Shown in pieces: positions 18,733-27,170 of a stretch of 64,000 nucleotides of DNA; position 1 is the first letter of the stretch, and each line of letters opens with the position of its first letter. The stretch spans positions 4,340,001 through 4,404,000 of the forward strand of contig NZ_CP015772.1 of the NCBI RefSeq assembly GCF_001654455.1. The letters run 5' to 3'. The DNA is from Niabella ginsenosidivorans. Its GTDB lineage: Bacteria; Bacteroidota; Bacteroidia; Chitinophagales; Chitinophagaceae. The position numbers and the translations under genes are program-made. The notes below the pieces were generated by a model. That model saw only the letters and a program-made list of their open reading frames with translations, was not told the origin of the DNA and searched no databases.

Positions 18733-19584
18733 TCAAAGCTGGTACATGGTGAACTGTGTTTTTTTTACCGGCACAGTAGTATATTTTCCTTCTTTAAGAT
18801 ATATGCTTAATACCGCTTTTGTATGCATAGCAAAATGCTGTTTGCTATCCAGGTCAAAATCCACGGCCAGCTTCATAAATGCATTTTCGGGGATCGCTTT
18901 TTCCGGCAGCAATTCGTTTAATACCTTCATTTCTTCTGATTCAAATTTCACAACTACTGAACCATAGCTGGTAATTTCAGGAATGATCTTCTGGATACCC
19001 GGAAAACGCACCGGATACCTGTAAGGTATCACTGACAGGTACAGGTCTAATTGTTGTGCATAAGTGGATGAGTACGCCAGATACTTTGGATGAAAAAACA
19101 AGTTCCAGAACCAATCATATTTCAGTGACTGCTGTATTAAAGAGCTATTTGCCATTTTTTTATCAACAGCATTTACAAAATCTGCTACGGTTGCGCCCTC
19201 ATATTTTTCTAACATTTTTTGTTTATTTATATTCCAGCGCCTGATAATCTCTTCATGATTTACAATACCTGTTACCTGCATTCCCCAGCCGTCGATCACT
19301 GTTTCCACAGGATATAATGAGCGGGAAATCACAGCAGCAAACCGTTCGCTGATCGTATCCGGTTCGTGCCGGTTGAAAAAAAGCTGTTGCTTATTCAGTC
19401 GCATCAGCCATCCCAGCTCATGCTCCTCCAGACTTATAGTCACTTCATAGTCGATCCGTTTATACGGCTGTTCTGCTGTTGCTCTATAATATTTAACAGA
19501 TACGCCGTAACGCCTTGTTCCAACATCTTTTGGCAGAGAGATAAATTCATTTTTTCTATGTAATGCACTGATCAAATCAAACAA
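18733..19584 (-). CDS. Unknown protein of the VgrG island
   Basis: A 283-residue soluble protein with no signal peptide and no recognised domain. It has mixed alpha/beta composition with many aromatic residues. It lies 9 bp after the exported calcium-motif gene and 42 bp before the PAAR-like gene. Genes in this position of VgrG operons often encode chaperones or adaptors that load effectors onto the tip; that is a guess here. The start is unusual: the ATG just after the upstream stop is out of frame, so translation would have to begin at a TTG (19584). The next in-frame Met lies near residue 60. Confidence 0.6.
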   Translation of the reverse strand: MFDLISALHRKNEFISLPKDVGTRRYGVSVKYYRATAEQPYKRIDYEVTISLEEHELGWLMRLNKQQLFFNRHEPDTISERFAAVISRSLYPVETVIDGWGMQVTGIVNHEEIIRRWNINKQKMLEKYEGATVADFVNAVDKKMANSSLIQQSLKYDWFWNLFFHPKYLAYSSTYAQQLDLYLSVIPYRYPVRFPGIQKIIPEITSYGSVVVKFESEEMKVLNELLPEKAIPENAFMKLAVDFDLDSKQHFAMHTKAVLSIYLKEGKYTTVPVKKTQFTMYQL

Positions 19585-19593
19585 TAATTCATT

Positions 19594-20325
19594 TTAAAAA
19601 CACGTATTTCCCTCACTGGCAGCTATAATACATTTTTTTACCGGCACCAGTGCACCGTTGAAGATTTTATTCTTTACCAGGTGCCGTTCCTGCGTATCGC
19701 TCATCCCGGTAATAATATATTTCTTCGTTTGATCCCAGCCATAAAATGCTCCCTTAAAAAAATGATCGGCCTTTACAAACCGGCCTGTCTGTTTATTCAG
19801 CCGGTACAGCTCATATATATTGTTATCTGCAGATGAGCCCTCCTTATCAGCCAGCAATATTTCCGGTATACCATCATTGTCTATATCATAAATATAAAGT
19901 GCTTTTGCAGTCATATGACCATATGGTTCCTTTACATACGACACCTGGCTATTATCTATGAATCCTGCAGCATGGCAGCGTTCATATACCTCGGAATAAA
20001 CGGCGCCGGAAGAAAGAAAAGGGGTCAGCTCAAAATAAGCCTCCAGTTTTTTGTAAAACGATTCCGGAAATAAAGCATCCTTATTTAAGATTGTAACAAC
20101 CAGGGATGCGTCGTCCGGATTTTTCCTGTACTCAAATCTCAGTATGTGCTTTTTGTTACGGATATTCAATATCCATTTTTCCACAAATACAGAAGGAAGC
20201 GAGTCTTGCAGGCTGTAATCAGGTACACTCCGGTGCTTTACATTCCCGGCAGTATCACTTGCCTGTACTTCCTGATAAAGAAAACAGCAAAACACCACCC
20301 AGCCTATTTGTATCAGTCGTTTCAT
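19594..20325 (-). CDS. Exported protein with calcium-binding loop, candidate immunity protein
   Basis: A 243-residue protein with a signal peptide (MKRLIQIGWVVFCCFLYQEVQA). The central beta-rich domain has YDIDNDGIPEI at residues 146-156, a D-x-D-x-D-G-x-x-E calcium loop of the EF-hand/FG-GAP kind. The overall pattern resembles periplasmic calcium-binding proteins such as Xanthomonas XAC2610, which inhibit lysozyme-like secreted effectors. It starts 3 bp after the lysozyme-like gene, so a cognate effector-immunity pair is likely. The export signal and calcium motif are visible; the relation to XAC2610 is from memory of the fold and needs a profile search. Confidence 0.65.
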   Translation of the reverse strand: MKRLIQIGWVVFCCFLYQEVQASDTAGNVKHRSVPDYSLQDSLPSVFVEKWILNIRNKKHILRFEYRKNPDDASLVVTILNKDALFPESFYKKLEAYFELTPFLSSGAVYSEVYERCHAAGFIDNSQVSYVKEPYGHMTAKALYIYDIDNDGIPEILLADKEGSSADNNIYELYRLNKQTGRFVKADHFFKGAFYGWDQTKKYIITGMSDTQERHLVKNKIFNGALVPVKKCIIAASEGNTCF

Positions 20326-20328
20326 TCT

Positions 20329-21609
20329 TTAATCTTTAACATTGCCGATCCGTTCATTGTAATTAAATCCAAGACTGTTTAGCCGGTTGATCTGGAGTGC
20401 GCCTTTTGAGGTAACCCCGGTAATATAATGCCCGCCATTATAAAGTTTGATCAGTTCCGCATCCAGGATTGATTTTTCGGAATCACCGGAAGCCGTATCC
20501 GGCAGATAGCTACTAAAAGCCGAAAATTCACTGATTGTGCTGGGGCAGGTTTTATAGGTAATCAACCCTTCCTGCTGCGAAAAAGACTGGAGTGTTTTTA
20601 CGCCTTTAAAGATCTTATTGAACTGCGCAACCGCCGCCTTCACTTTTTCAGGAATTTTCTTGGTCATTTTTATCTCAATATTTTTCTTCCAGTTCCATAT
20701 ATAATCCGGATTCTTATCAAGGTTGTCCAGCCAGGCGGCATCAGCTTTTGACAGGGCCGACTTATTTCTTTTTTCAGCAGCAAAGTCAATTTGCCCCACT
20801 CCCCATCCATCCGGAAAACCATAATTGGGCATACCCTTGCTTTCGAGCCCCCGGCCTGATGGTCCGTAATTAGCTTCTACTTTTTTTATTTTCCCTTTTA
20901 CTTTTGTTTTTACATATTCCGGGTCCCAGAACTGGCGGGCCACCGTAACATCTTCACTGCCGGATTCGCTGACGATAATCTTAAATACGAACCAATACTT
21001 CGATAGGTATTGCTGACTTGTGAGGTAATCTTTTACTGTTGTTTTTAGCGGATTCTTACCTCTTATATAAAAAATAAACTTCTTAATCAACGTTTTTCCA
21101 TCCCCACTATATGCTTCAACGGTTGCCGTTCCGCCCCTGAATAATCCCCGGAAGTCCACTTCCCAACTGGTTACCTGCCCCGCAGCAGCCTCTCTGAACA
21201 TGTTTTGTCCTGTATCTGATTTTGCAGGAAAATAATCAATATCGTTCCGGTCAAATAATACTTCAGAAGCTTTAAAAACGAATTCCGTTTTTAACCGGAA
21301 CAGCACTTTTTTATAATTATAGTCTTTACCAATAGTGAGCTCTATTTTCAATCTGGGCATTTCCGGGTTTTCGGAAATAAATACATAGGCACCTTCTTTA
21401 ATCTCATTGCCGTTATCAAATACCTTTATTAGAAAAGCTATATCACTCACAGGGGCGGGCTCCGGGCTGCCATGCATTACCCCTTCCTCCTCGCCTTTTT
21501 CCCTGATCACATTACCGGCATAGGCATTGATATTTTCCCTGGAAAACATATTATGATTGCCCTGCGTGATCTTTGTATACGTGCCCTTTGCAATTCTTAT
21601 TCTGCTCAT
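20329..21609 (-). CDS. Lysozyme/lytic-transglycosylase-like candidate effector
   Basis: A 426-residue protein with no signal peptide, starting 2 bp after vgrG. Residues 50-190 look like beta-sandwich adaptor repeats. The segment at 256-275 (E-S, then 17 residues to G-V-G-Q-I-D) matches the SLT/lysozyme-superfamily motif with catalytic Glu256 and GQI. WNWKKNI at about 305-311 and YNGG at 390-393 fit the later conserved motifs of that superfamily. The predicted action is cleavage of the glycan strand of peptidoglycan in a target cell's periplasm. The absence of a Sec signal together with its place after VgrG supports delivery by a contractile injection system. The spacing of motifs is convincing, but overall similarity was not tested. 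Confidence 0.7.
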   Translation of the reverse strand: MSRIRIAKGTYTKITQGNHNMFSRENINAYAGNVIREKGEEEGVMHGSPEPAPVSDIAFLIKVFDNGNEIKEGAYVFISENPEMPRLKIELTIGKDYNYKKVLFRLKTEFVFKASEVLFDRNDIDYFPAKSDTGQNMFREAAAGQVTSWEVDFRGLFRGGTATVEAYSGDGKTLIKKFIFYIRGKNPLKTTVKDYLTSQQYLSKYWFVFKIIVSESGSEDVTVARQFWDPEYVKTKVKGKIKKVEANYGPSGRGLESKGMPNYGFPDGWGVGQIDFAAEKRNKSALSKADAAWLDNLDKNPDYIWNWKKNIEIKMTKKIPEKVKAAVAQFNKIFKGVKTLQSFSQQEGLITYKTCPSTISEFSAFSSYLPDTASGDSEKSILDAELIKLYNGGHYITGVTSKGALQINRLNSLGFNYNERIGNVKD

Positions 21610-21611
21610 TG

Positions 21612-23465
21612 CTAATTGGCTTTTCCGTTTTCACCACTGTTATTCTGTACTACTTTTTGTGCATGTTTCAGCAGGCTCTGCCCGGAACTTATATTAAAAT
21701 CACCATGGCTCGACTCTATACGTTCCTGCTTGGCTTCAGAATGCACATCCCCCTCGATCAGTTCTGTCAGCTTTCCACTGATACTTACCATGCTGTTTCC
21801 TCCTATTGATACCGTATTTATACCGCCTGTTGTATGCACATGATCCCTGCCAATAGCAATTGTTTTGTTCTGACCTATATTGGTTGTCTGGTCCTTACCT
21901 ATTGTGCTGGTCATGTTCTCCGTTACGTTGAAATGCATATTCTTCGCATTAAAGGTCATCGTTTCCGGGGCGGTAATGGTAATATTCTTGCCGGTAGTAT
22001 CCAGATAGATTTCATTACCGCCCGGATCCTTGATAATGATATGTGTACCTTCTCCGGCATCGTTAAACTCTACTGTATGGCCGCTTCGCGTTTTTATGAC
22101 TTTCAGGTCGTTCTTTTCATTGCTGAAACTATTATTGGCGGCCCCATGGTATACCGTCCCGATCACATATGGCTTCGTGGCACTGTCACTCTCAAAGCCT
22201 ACGATCACCTCCTCCCCTACCTCCGGTATGAAAAAGTGCCCCTTTTCTCCGCCGCCATGCGGACTCGTTACCCGGATCCACGGTGTCTTTTCCGACCCGT
22301 TCATCCAGTGGAACTTTACCCGTACCCTCCCCAAACCGTTGTAATCATTATTGTCCGTTACTATTGCGCTCTGTGTTTCACATACAGGATCTGATGGCAC
22401 TTCTACAGGTGGCACTTTCAGACTGCTGGGCACCGCACTGAAATCATTCTCATAATGCCCCCGCGCATCCACATAATGGTTAATTCCCGTAACCAGGTAT
22501 TCTCCATACCCTTCGGTGCCCAGGGTAAACACATTGCTGCCGCTTACTTCGATCCTTGTGCCCAGCGCTACGCCGGGGTGACCGCTCTGGCCGTTAAAAC
22601 GTACCATTTTGCTGCTCTCAATTGCACTCTTTAAAGTAGTTATATCATCCTGTTGCTTTTTGCTGGTCAGGAAACGGTTGTTCCATTGTTTAGGCTGCGT
22701 GCCATAAACGGTCTGGGCTGCTTTGTATACCTGCTCCCCCCACGGGTTCAGCCCTGCTTTCTGCTCCACACCCTGGGGCTGGCTCGTATACACCTGGCTG
22801 TTCAGGTAATCCCAGGCCATCAACTGCATCTGGGTGGGCCTTGCCTGTAAGGCCACATTAAAACGGCTCAGGTTTCTGCCATACACCAGCTCCGTTTTTT
22901 TACTTTCCCTCGGTGGGCCTGCAATCAGGCTCCTGCCGTCCCAGAACAGCCATTCTCCGTAAGTGCTCGTCAGCCGCTGCAAAAACTGCCATGCTGTTTC
23001 TTTATACTGTACTGTATACGCCAGCGTTTCTCCATAAAGAGGCTGTACCTTTGGCTCCAGTAAATTCTGGGGGAAAAACTTTAATACATCCTGTGCTATA
23101 TTCTTGATCGCTTTTTTTTCCCAGCTTTTACAATGAGGACCGCTGTCTAATATAATGGTAGGGCTATAGCCTGTAATGATCACATCGCCATGATGGCCGG
23201 TAAACCGGGCGGTTTCTATTCCTGTTATAATACCATTGAACAAAACTGCCCCCTGTAACCCCACACCTGTGATCCGTGCGCCAAAAGTGGCCCCGATCAT
23301 ATCCCTGGAAGCAGTGAACATGCCCATTTTTCCATCAATAGACTGGGCCGGACAAACAAGAGTAAAACGGTGGTGATCAAATATGCTCTGGTAAAGGCTA
23401 AAAGAGGTAAACTGCATTAACGGGGTCCCATTAATGCTGAAGACTGGTTCGGTTAGTTGCGCCAT
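21612..23465 (-). CDS. vgrG: VgrG spike protein
   Basis: A 617-residue trimeric spike of a type VI-like injection system. Residues 1-345 correspond to the gp27/gpD-like hub (GEWLFWDGRSLI near 171). Residues 360-445 form the gp5 OB-fold (VRVKFHWM...TPWIRVTSPHGGGEKGHFF, PEVGEEVIVGFE). Residues 455-600 form a repetitive triple-stranded beta-helix (TGKNITITAP, IGKDQTTNIGQNKTIAIGRD). The C-terminal 20 residues are Asn/Gly-rich, with no extra effector domain. It heads a seven-gene minus-strand operon with gaps of at most 42 bp. No sheath, tube or ATPase genes are in the window, so the secretion machine must be encoded elsewhere. Confidence 0.92.
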   Translation of the reverse strand: MAQLTEPVFSINGTPLMQFTSFSLYQSIFDHHRFTLVCPAQSIDGKMGMFTASRDMIGATFGARITGVGLQGAVLFNGIITGIETARFTGHHGDVIITGYSPTIILDSGPHCKSWEKKAIKNIAQDVLKFFPQNLLEPKVQPLYGETLAYTVQYKETAWQFLQRLTSTYGEWLFWDGRSLIAGPPRESKKTELVYGRNLSRFNVALQARPTQMQLMAWDYLNSQVYTSQPQGVEQKAGLNPWGEQVYKAAQTVYGTQPKQWNNRFLTSKKQQDDITTLKSAIESSKMVRFNGQSGHPGVALGTRIEVSGSNVFTLGTEGYGEYLVTGINHYVDARGHYENDFSAVPSSLKVPPVEVPSDPVCETQSAIVTDNNDYNGLGRVRVKFHWMNGSEKTPWIRVTSPHGGGEKGHFFIPEVGEEVIVGFESDSATKPYVIGTVYHGAANNSFSNEKNDLKVIKTRSGHTVEFNDAGEGTHIIIKDPGGNEIYLDTTGKNITITAPETMTFNAKNMHFNVTENMTSTIGKDQTTNIGQNKTIAIGRDHVHTTGGINTVSIGGNSMVSISGKLTELIEGDVHSEAKQERIESSHGDFNISSGQSLLKHAQKVVQNNSGENGKAN

Positions 23466-23698
23466 ACATAAGGTTTTGTCTGTGACGATATAGTGGTGAA
23501 GCTGTAAAATTATAGGTTTTTGATAAAAAAACGCTGTAATTGATCCCTTTTTTACCAGATTCCCGGTTTTAACAATTCAAAAATGATACCAACCAACCTT
23601 AACCCATTCAGATTCATCATACAGGAATATATTACAGGGATCGCCGTATCTTATTGTTTTTACAACGAAAATAGATCGGATACTCCCGAATAATCCGT

Positions 23699-23706
23699 TA
23701 CTTTTG
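23699..23706 (+). promoter_or_regulatory. -7 promoter box of the dar operon
   Basis: TACTTTTG fits TAnnTTTG and ends 16 bases before the first ATG of the operon. Consensus match only. Confidence 0.45.
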
Positions 23707-23722
23707 CAAACTTATTTTTACG

Positions 23723-24199
23723 ATGAAACGCATTTTATCTTTTGTTGGGATTCTGATGATTATATTGATAGCGAACATTAGCATGGCGCAATCAAAATCA
23801 GCATTTTATGAAGCAATGGCCGGTAATTCGGCCAAGGCAATTGATGCACAGCTGAGCCGGTTGGATTCCTATGCCAGCGGCAATGAAAAACTGGCATTGG
23901 AGGGGGCGCTGGAAATGCGCAAGGCCGGCCTGCTCAGTATTCCTGCAAAAAAACTTTCCACTTTTAAACAGGGGCACAAAAAGCTGGAGGCAGCCATTGC
24001 TTCCGCGCCACGGAACGGGGAATTCCGCTTTTTACGTCTTATGATCCAGGAAAATGCACCCAGAAGCATGGGGTATTCCAAAAACATCGGGGAAGACAGT
24101 AAATTGATCAGAGAACAGTTTGCTTCACTTCCTGCTGAAACCCGGCAAAGCATTAAAAACTACAGCAAAAAATCAAAATCTTTAGGGGAGCTTTTGTAA
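23723..24199 (+). CDS. Small exported protein upstream of darA
   Basis: A 158-residue protein with a signal peptide (MKRILSFVGILMIILIANISMAQ) and a helical mature part, with no recognised domain. Its stop is one base before the darA start, so it is probably the first gene of the dar operon. A TACTTTTG -7 box lies at 23699-23706, sixteen bases before the ATG. A periplasmic helper role in pigment assembly is possible but is suggested only by position. Confidence 0.75.
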   Translation: MKRILSFVGILMIILIANISMAQSKSAFYEAMAGNSAKAIDAQLSRLDSYASGNEKLALEGALEMRKAGLLSIPAKKLSTFKQGHKKLEAAIASAPRNGEFRFLRLMIQENAPRSMGYSKNIGEDSKLIREQFASLPAETRQSIKNYSKKSKSLGELL

Positions 24200-24200
24200 C

Positions 24201-25118
24201 ATGAACAAAAGGATATTAGCGGTTTATTACACGCAATCTGGACAAACAAAGCAAATTCTTGATTCTTTTTTGCAACCGCTGATGGCGGATGGCGCGGAAA
24301 TTGACCTTCTTCGTATACAAACACGGCATCATTTTCCTTTTCCCTGGACGATCCCCGTCTTTTTTGATACGGTTCCTGAATCTGTTGAGGTAATTCCCAC
24401 AGCATTGGAGCCCTGGACTACAAAATATGACCGGTATGATCTTATAGTGCTCGCATGGCAACCCTGGAACCTCTCCCCCAGTATTCCGGTCAGTTCGATT
24501 TTACAGGACGAACGGTTTCAGGCAATTATAAAGGATACCCCTTTGGTAACCATTTGCGGATGCCGCAATATGTGGATCAATGCTATGGAGAAGAACAAAA
24601 AATTGCTCCGGCAGGCAGCCACCCGGCATGTAGGCAACATTGCCCTGGCTGACCGGCATCTGAACCATCTGAGTTATTTTACCATTTTTCACTGGCTGGG
24701 CACCGGTAAAAAAACAAGAAAATGGGGGATCTTTCCCTTACCCGGAGTATCTGATGAAGACATTGCCCATGCCTCCGTATTTGGCCAAACGGTCTGCAAT
24801 GCATTAAAAACAGGTGATTGGGACGCTCTCCAGCCGGCACTGGTACAGCAAAAAGCGGTTCCTGTAAAGTATTCCTTAATGTTCATTGAAAGAAAAGCCG
24901 GCAAAATCTTTCAGAAATGGGTGAATATCATTAACAAACATCCCCAAAACAGGAAAAAGATACTTGTGGCCTATAAATATTATCTTGCCGTGGCATTATT
25001 AGTAGCATCTCCCATTATTTTATTAGTAGATTTGATACTGGTAAGACCATTCAATCAGAAAAAGATAAAACAGCAAATGAACTATTATTCAAGTGTAGAT
25101 TATAACCCGAATATATGA
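24201..25118 (+). CDS. darA: Dialkylresorcinol condensing enzyme DarA-like
   Basis: DarA with DarB condenses two beta-keto acyl chains into a dialkylresorcinol, the headgroup partner of flexirubin-type pigments. The 305-residue protein has a flavodoxin-like N-terminus (RILAVYYTQSGQTKQIL at about 4-20), a central DLIVLAWQPWNLSPSIP and a C-terminal membrane helix (YYLAVALLVASPIILLVDLIL region, about 255-280). The flavodoxin-like fold plus adjacency to a KAS III-like gene, with ATGA overlap, supports the call. The rest of a flexirubin locus (aryl polyene synthases, ammonia-lyase) is not in the window. Confidence 0.8.
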   Translation: MNKRILAVYYTQSGQTKQILDSFLQPLMADGAEIDLLRIQTRHHFPFPWTIPVFFDTVPESVEVIPTALEPWTTKYDRYDLIVLAWQPWNLSPSIPVSSILQDERFQAIIKDTPLVTICGCRNMWINAMEKNKKLLRQAATRHVGNIALADRHLNHLSYFTIFHWLGTGKKTRKWGIFPLPGVSDEDIAHASVFGQTVCNALKTGDWDALQPALVQQKAVPVKYSLMFIERKAGKIFQKWVNIINKHPQNRKKILVAYKYYLAVALLVASPIILLVDLILVRPFNQKKIKQQMNYYSSVDYNPNI

Positions 25119-26257
25119 ACGACGTTTATATTAACCGTACCTCGCATTATTTCCCAAACAACCCGGTATCCAATGATGAAATGGAAGAATACCTGGGCTA
25201 TATCAATGGAAAACCCTCTAAATCCAGAAGAATTGTATTAAGGAACAATGCCATCACCAACCGGTATTACGCGCTGGAAAAAGGTGGTAAGATTACCCAT
25301 ACCAATGCCCAGCTGACAGCAGCAGCTATTAAAGAATTATTCAGAAACGATCCTGAAGGTATTCGTCATATAGATGTGCTTTCCTGCGGTACTTCATCGC
25401 CTGACCAGATGATGCCATCACATGGCGTAATGGTGCATGGCTGGTTACCGCAACTGGGCTCCATTGAAGTAGTATCGCCCGCGGGAGTTTGCTGCGCTGG
25501 TATGCATGCATTAAAATATGCGTACATGGCCGTAAAGGGCGGCGATGCAAAAACAGCTATAGCAACCGGTTCTGAGCGTTTTTCGGCCTCCCTTGTTGCC
25601 AACCAGTTTGAAGATGAAGCGCATAAGCTGGAAGCGCTGGAGGAAAATCCGTACATCAGCTTTGATAAAGAGTTTTTGCGCTGGATGCTTTCCGACGGGG
25701 CCTCGGCTTTTCTGATTTCTGATAAAAAAAATGAAACCGGCCTCAGCCTGAAGATTGAATGGATGGAGGGCATTTCCTATGCCGACCATATGGAAGCCTG
25801 TATGTACATGGGCGCTGAAAAGCAGGAAGACGGGCAACTGAAAAGCTGGCTGGAATTTGGCCATGAAGAGCAGAACGAAAAATCAATTTTAAGCATTAAA
25901 CAGGATGTGAAACTATTAAGCCCGAATATTGTACCCCTGGGGGGGAAAATCCTGCCGGAGCTGTTTGAGCGCCGTGGCCTGAACCCTGATGACATTACCT
26001 GGTACCTGCCGCATATGAGCAGCAATTTCTTTAAGGATAAAATTTATGAGGAACATATAAAGCTGGGCCATCACATCCCTTATGAAAAATGGTTTGTAAA
26101 CCTCAGCAAGGTAGGCAATGTGGGCGCGGCATCTGTTTACTTTATGGTAGATGAACTGTTTCATAGCGGCCAGCTGAAAAAAGGCGATAAAGTATTTTTG
26201 CTGGTGCCTGAAAGCTCAAGGTTCAGCTATATGTATGCCTTGCTGACGGCGGTATAA
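25115..26257 (+). CDS. darB: 3-oxoacyl-ACP synthase III-like DarB
   Basis: A 380-residue ketosynthase of the FabH/DarB class, predicted to join acyl units during dialkylresorcinol formation. The Cys-His-Asn triad is visible: C127 in AGVCCAGM, His in WYLPHMSSNFF (about 303) and Asn in NLSKVGNVGAAS (about 334). It overlaps darA by the ATGA tetranucleotide, so the two are translationally coupled. A hairpin with a T-run follows at 26275-26302, ending this transcription unit before the toxin-antitoxin genes. FabH proper is usually shorter (about 320) and does not sit with DarA. Confidence 0.85.
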   Translation: MNDVYINRTSHYFPNNPVSNDEMEEYLGYINGKPSKSRRIVLRNNAITNRYYALEKGGKITHTNAQLTAAAIKELFRNDPEGIRHIDVLSCGTSSPDQMMPSHGVMVHGWLPQLGSIEVVSPAGVCCAGMHALKYAYMAVKGGDAKTAIATGSERFSASLVANQFEDEAHKLEALEENPYISFDKEFLRWMLSDGASAFLISDKKNETGLSLKIEWMEGISYADHMEACMYMGAEKQEDGQLKSWLEFGHEEQNEKSILSIKQDVKLLSPNIVPLGGKILPELFERRGLNPDDITWYLPHMSSNFFKDKIYEEHIKLGHHIPYEKWFVNLSKVGNVGAASVYFMVDELFHSGQLKKGDKVFLLVPESSRFSYMYALLTAV

Positions 26258-26274
26258 AAAAGTCAATAGTCGAT

Positions 26275-26302
26275 AAACCATAGTCCATGGTTTCACTTTT
26301 TT
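26275..26302 (+). terminator. Hairpin after darB
   Basis: Arms AAACCAT and ATGGTTT (loop AGTCC) are followed by CACTTTTTTAT. It is a weak-stem intrinsic terminator candidate, and the words resemble other intergenic dyads in this window. Confidence 0.5.
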
Positions 26303-26502
26303 ATACTGCACAGCATATTTGCATGATGCATTTCACAGCGGATTTAACCGTGAGGATATGCAAGTATTTGTCTGCACAGTCCTGTGAAATCCGCAGGGAA
26401 CTTTTAATCATGTGCTTCGTCTTTGTAAATCATTCTTTTGTAAGAAAAAACAAAAATGTTATCAGCCCGTCTTTGTTAACATGCTCCCTTTTCAAAAATT
26501 CT

Positions 26503-26510
26503 TAAATTTG
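26503..26510 (+). promoter_or_regulatory. -7 promoter box of the toxin-antitoxin pair
   Basis: TAAATTTG fits TAnnTTTG, 16 bases before the antitoxin ATG. Consensus match only. Confidence 0.45.
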
Positions 26511-26526
26511 TAGGAAAGTAGTTTTT

Positions 26527-26781
26527 ATGACAACAGCAGCTATCAGGGATAAATTACAGGAATATATACGCTTTGCTGATGATAAAAAGATAAAGGCGAT
26601 CTACACTATTTTAGAGGAAGAGATAGAAACAGAATATGTGTGGTGGAAGGATGAAGATTTTGTAGCCCGGCTGGACCGTGAAAGAGAACACTTTAAGAGT
26701 GGCAAAAGCAAAGGCTATACATGGGAGGAAATAAGTTCAACCCTGGATGAATTACGTGCAAAAAGGGATAGCAAAAAATGA
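26527..26781 (+). CDS. Antitoxin of a RelE/ParE-type module
   Basis: An 84-residue acidic/basic helical protein (MTTAAIRDKLQEYIRFADDKKIKAIYTILEEEI...) of the kind found upstream of RelE/ParE toxins in Bacteroidota. The N-terminus (about 1-40) may dimerise and the C-terminus (YTWEEISSTLDELRAKR) wrap the toxin. Its last four bases overlap the toxin ATG, a typical antitoxin-first, coupled arrangement. Such proteins usually repress their own promoter. The gene is identified from the pair rather than from a strong motif. Confidence 0.72.
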   Translation: MTTAAIRDKLQEYIRFADDKKIKAIYTILEEEIETEYVWWKDEDFVARLDREREHFKSGKSKGYTWEEISSTLDELRAKRDSKK

Positions 26782-27080
26782 ACTATAAGGTCATTCTATT
26801 ACCTTCCGCTGTTCAAGATATTATTGAAGCCCACGAATGGTATGAGGAAAAGACGCCTGGCCTTGGAGAAAAATTCCAATCCGAAATCTCAAAAAGGATC
26901 AATATTATCAAACAGCATCCTGACCGGTTTCCGGTGAGAAAAAAACCTTACCGGGAGTGCCCGATCAATAAATATCCATACCTTATTGTTTATAGTTTTG
27001 ACGAATCCGGAAAAGAGGTTATTATATCCGCCGTTTTCCATACAAAACGAAATTCCAAAAAGAAATATAAGAAAAGCTGA
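26778..27080 (+). CDS. RelE/ParE-family toxin
   Basis: A 100-residue toxin of the RelE/ParE superfamily. The pattern is typical: YKVILLPSAVQDIIEAHEWYEEKTPGL at the N-terminus, a central HPDRFPVRKKPYREC, then YLIVYSFDES and a terminal VFHTKRN. The basic and Arg/His residues of the last strand fit a ribosome-dependent mRNA interferase or gyrase inhibitor; which one cannot be told. It is coupled to the antitoxin by a 4-bp overlap. The module sits between darB and the downstream dar-associated genes, suggesting insertion into the locus. Confidence 0.85.
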   Translation: MNYKVILLPSAVQDIIEAHEWYEEKTPGLGEKFQSEISKRINIIKQHPDRFPVRKKPYRECPINKYPYLIVYSFDESGKEVIISAVFHTKRNSKKKYKKS

Positions 27081-27110
27081 ACAGCATTACCAGGCAATGC
27101 TCCCAATATC

Positions 27111-27155
27111 GGGTGAGTGACACAACAAAGCCGATAGAAGCGCTGCAGCAGGAAC
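27111..27155. repeat. Dispersed intergenic repeat (copy 1, diverged)
   Basis: GAGTGACACAACAAAG then TAGAAGCGCTGCAGCAGG. It shares the second half with copy 2 and lies between the toxin gene and the next gene. Confidence 0.5.
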
Positions 27156-27170
27156 CATAAAAATAAAACG

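Noticed and set aside
14249-23465. Prophage or complete T6SS
   Set aside because: VgrG resembles phage spike proteins, but there are no tail, capsid, integrase, sheath or ATPase genes in the window.
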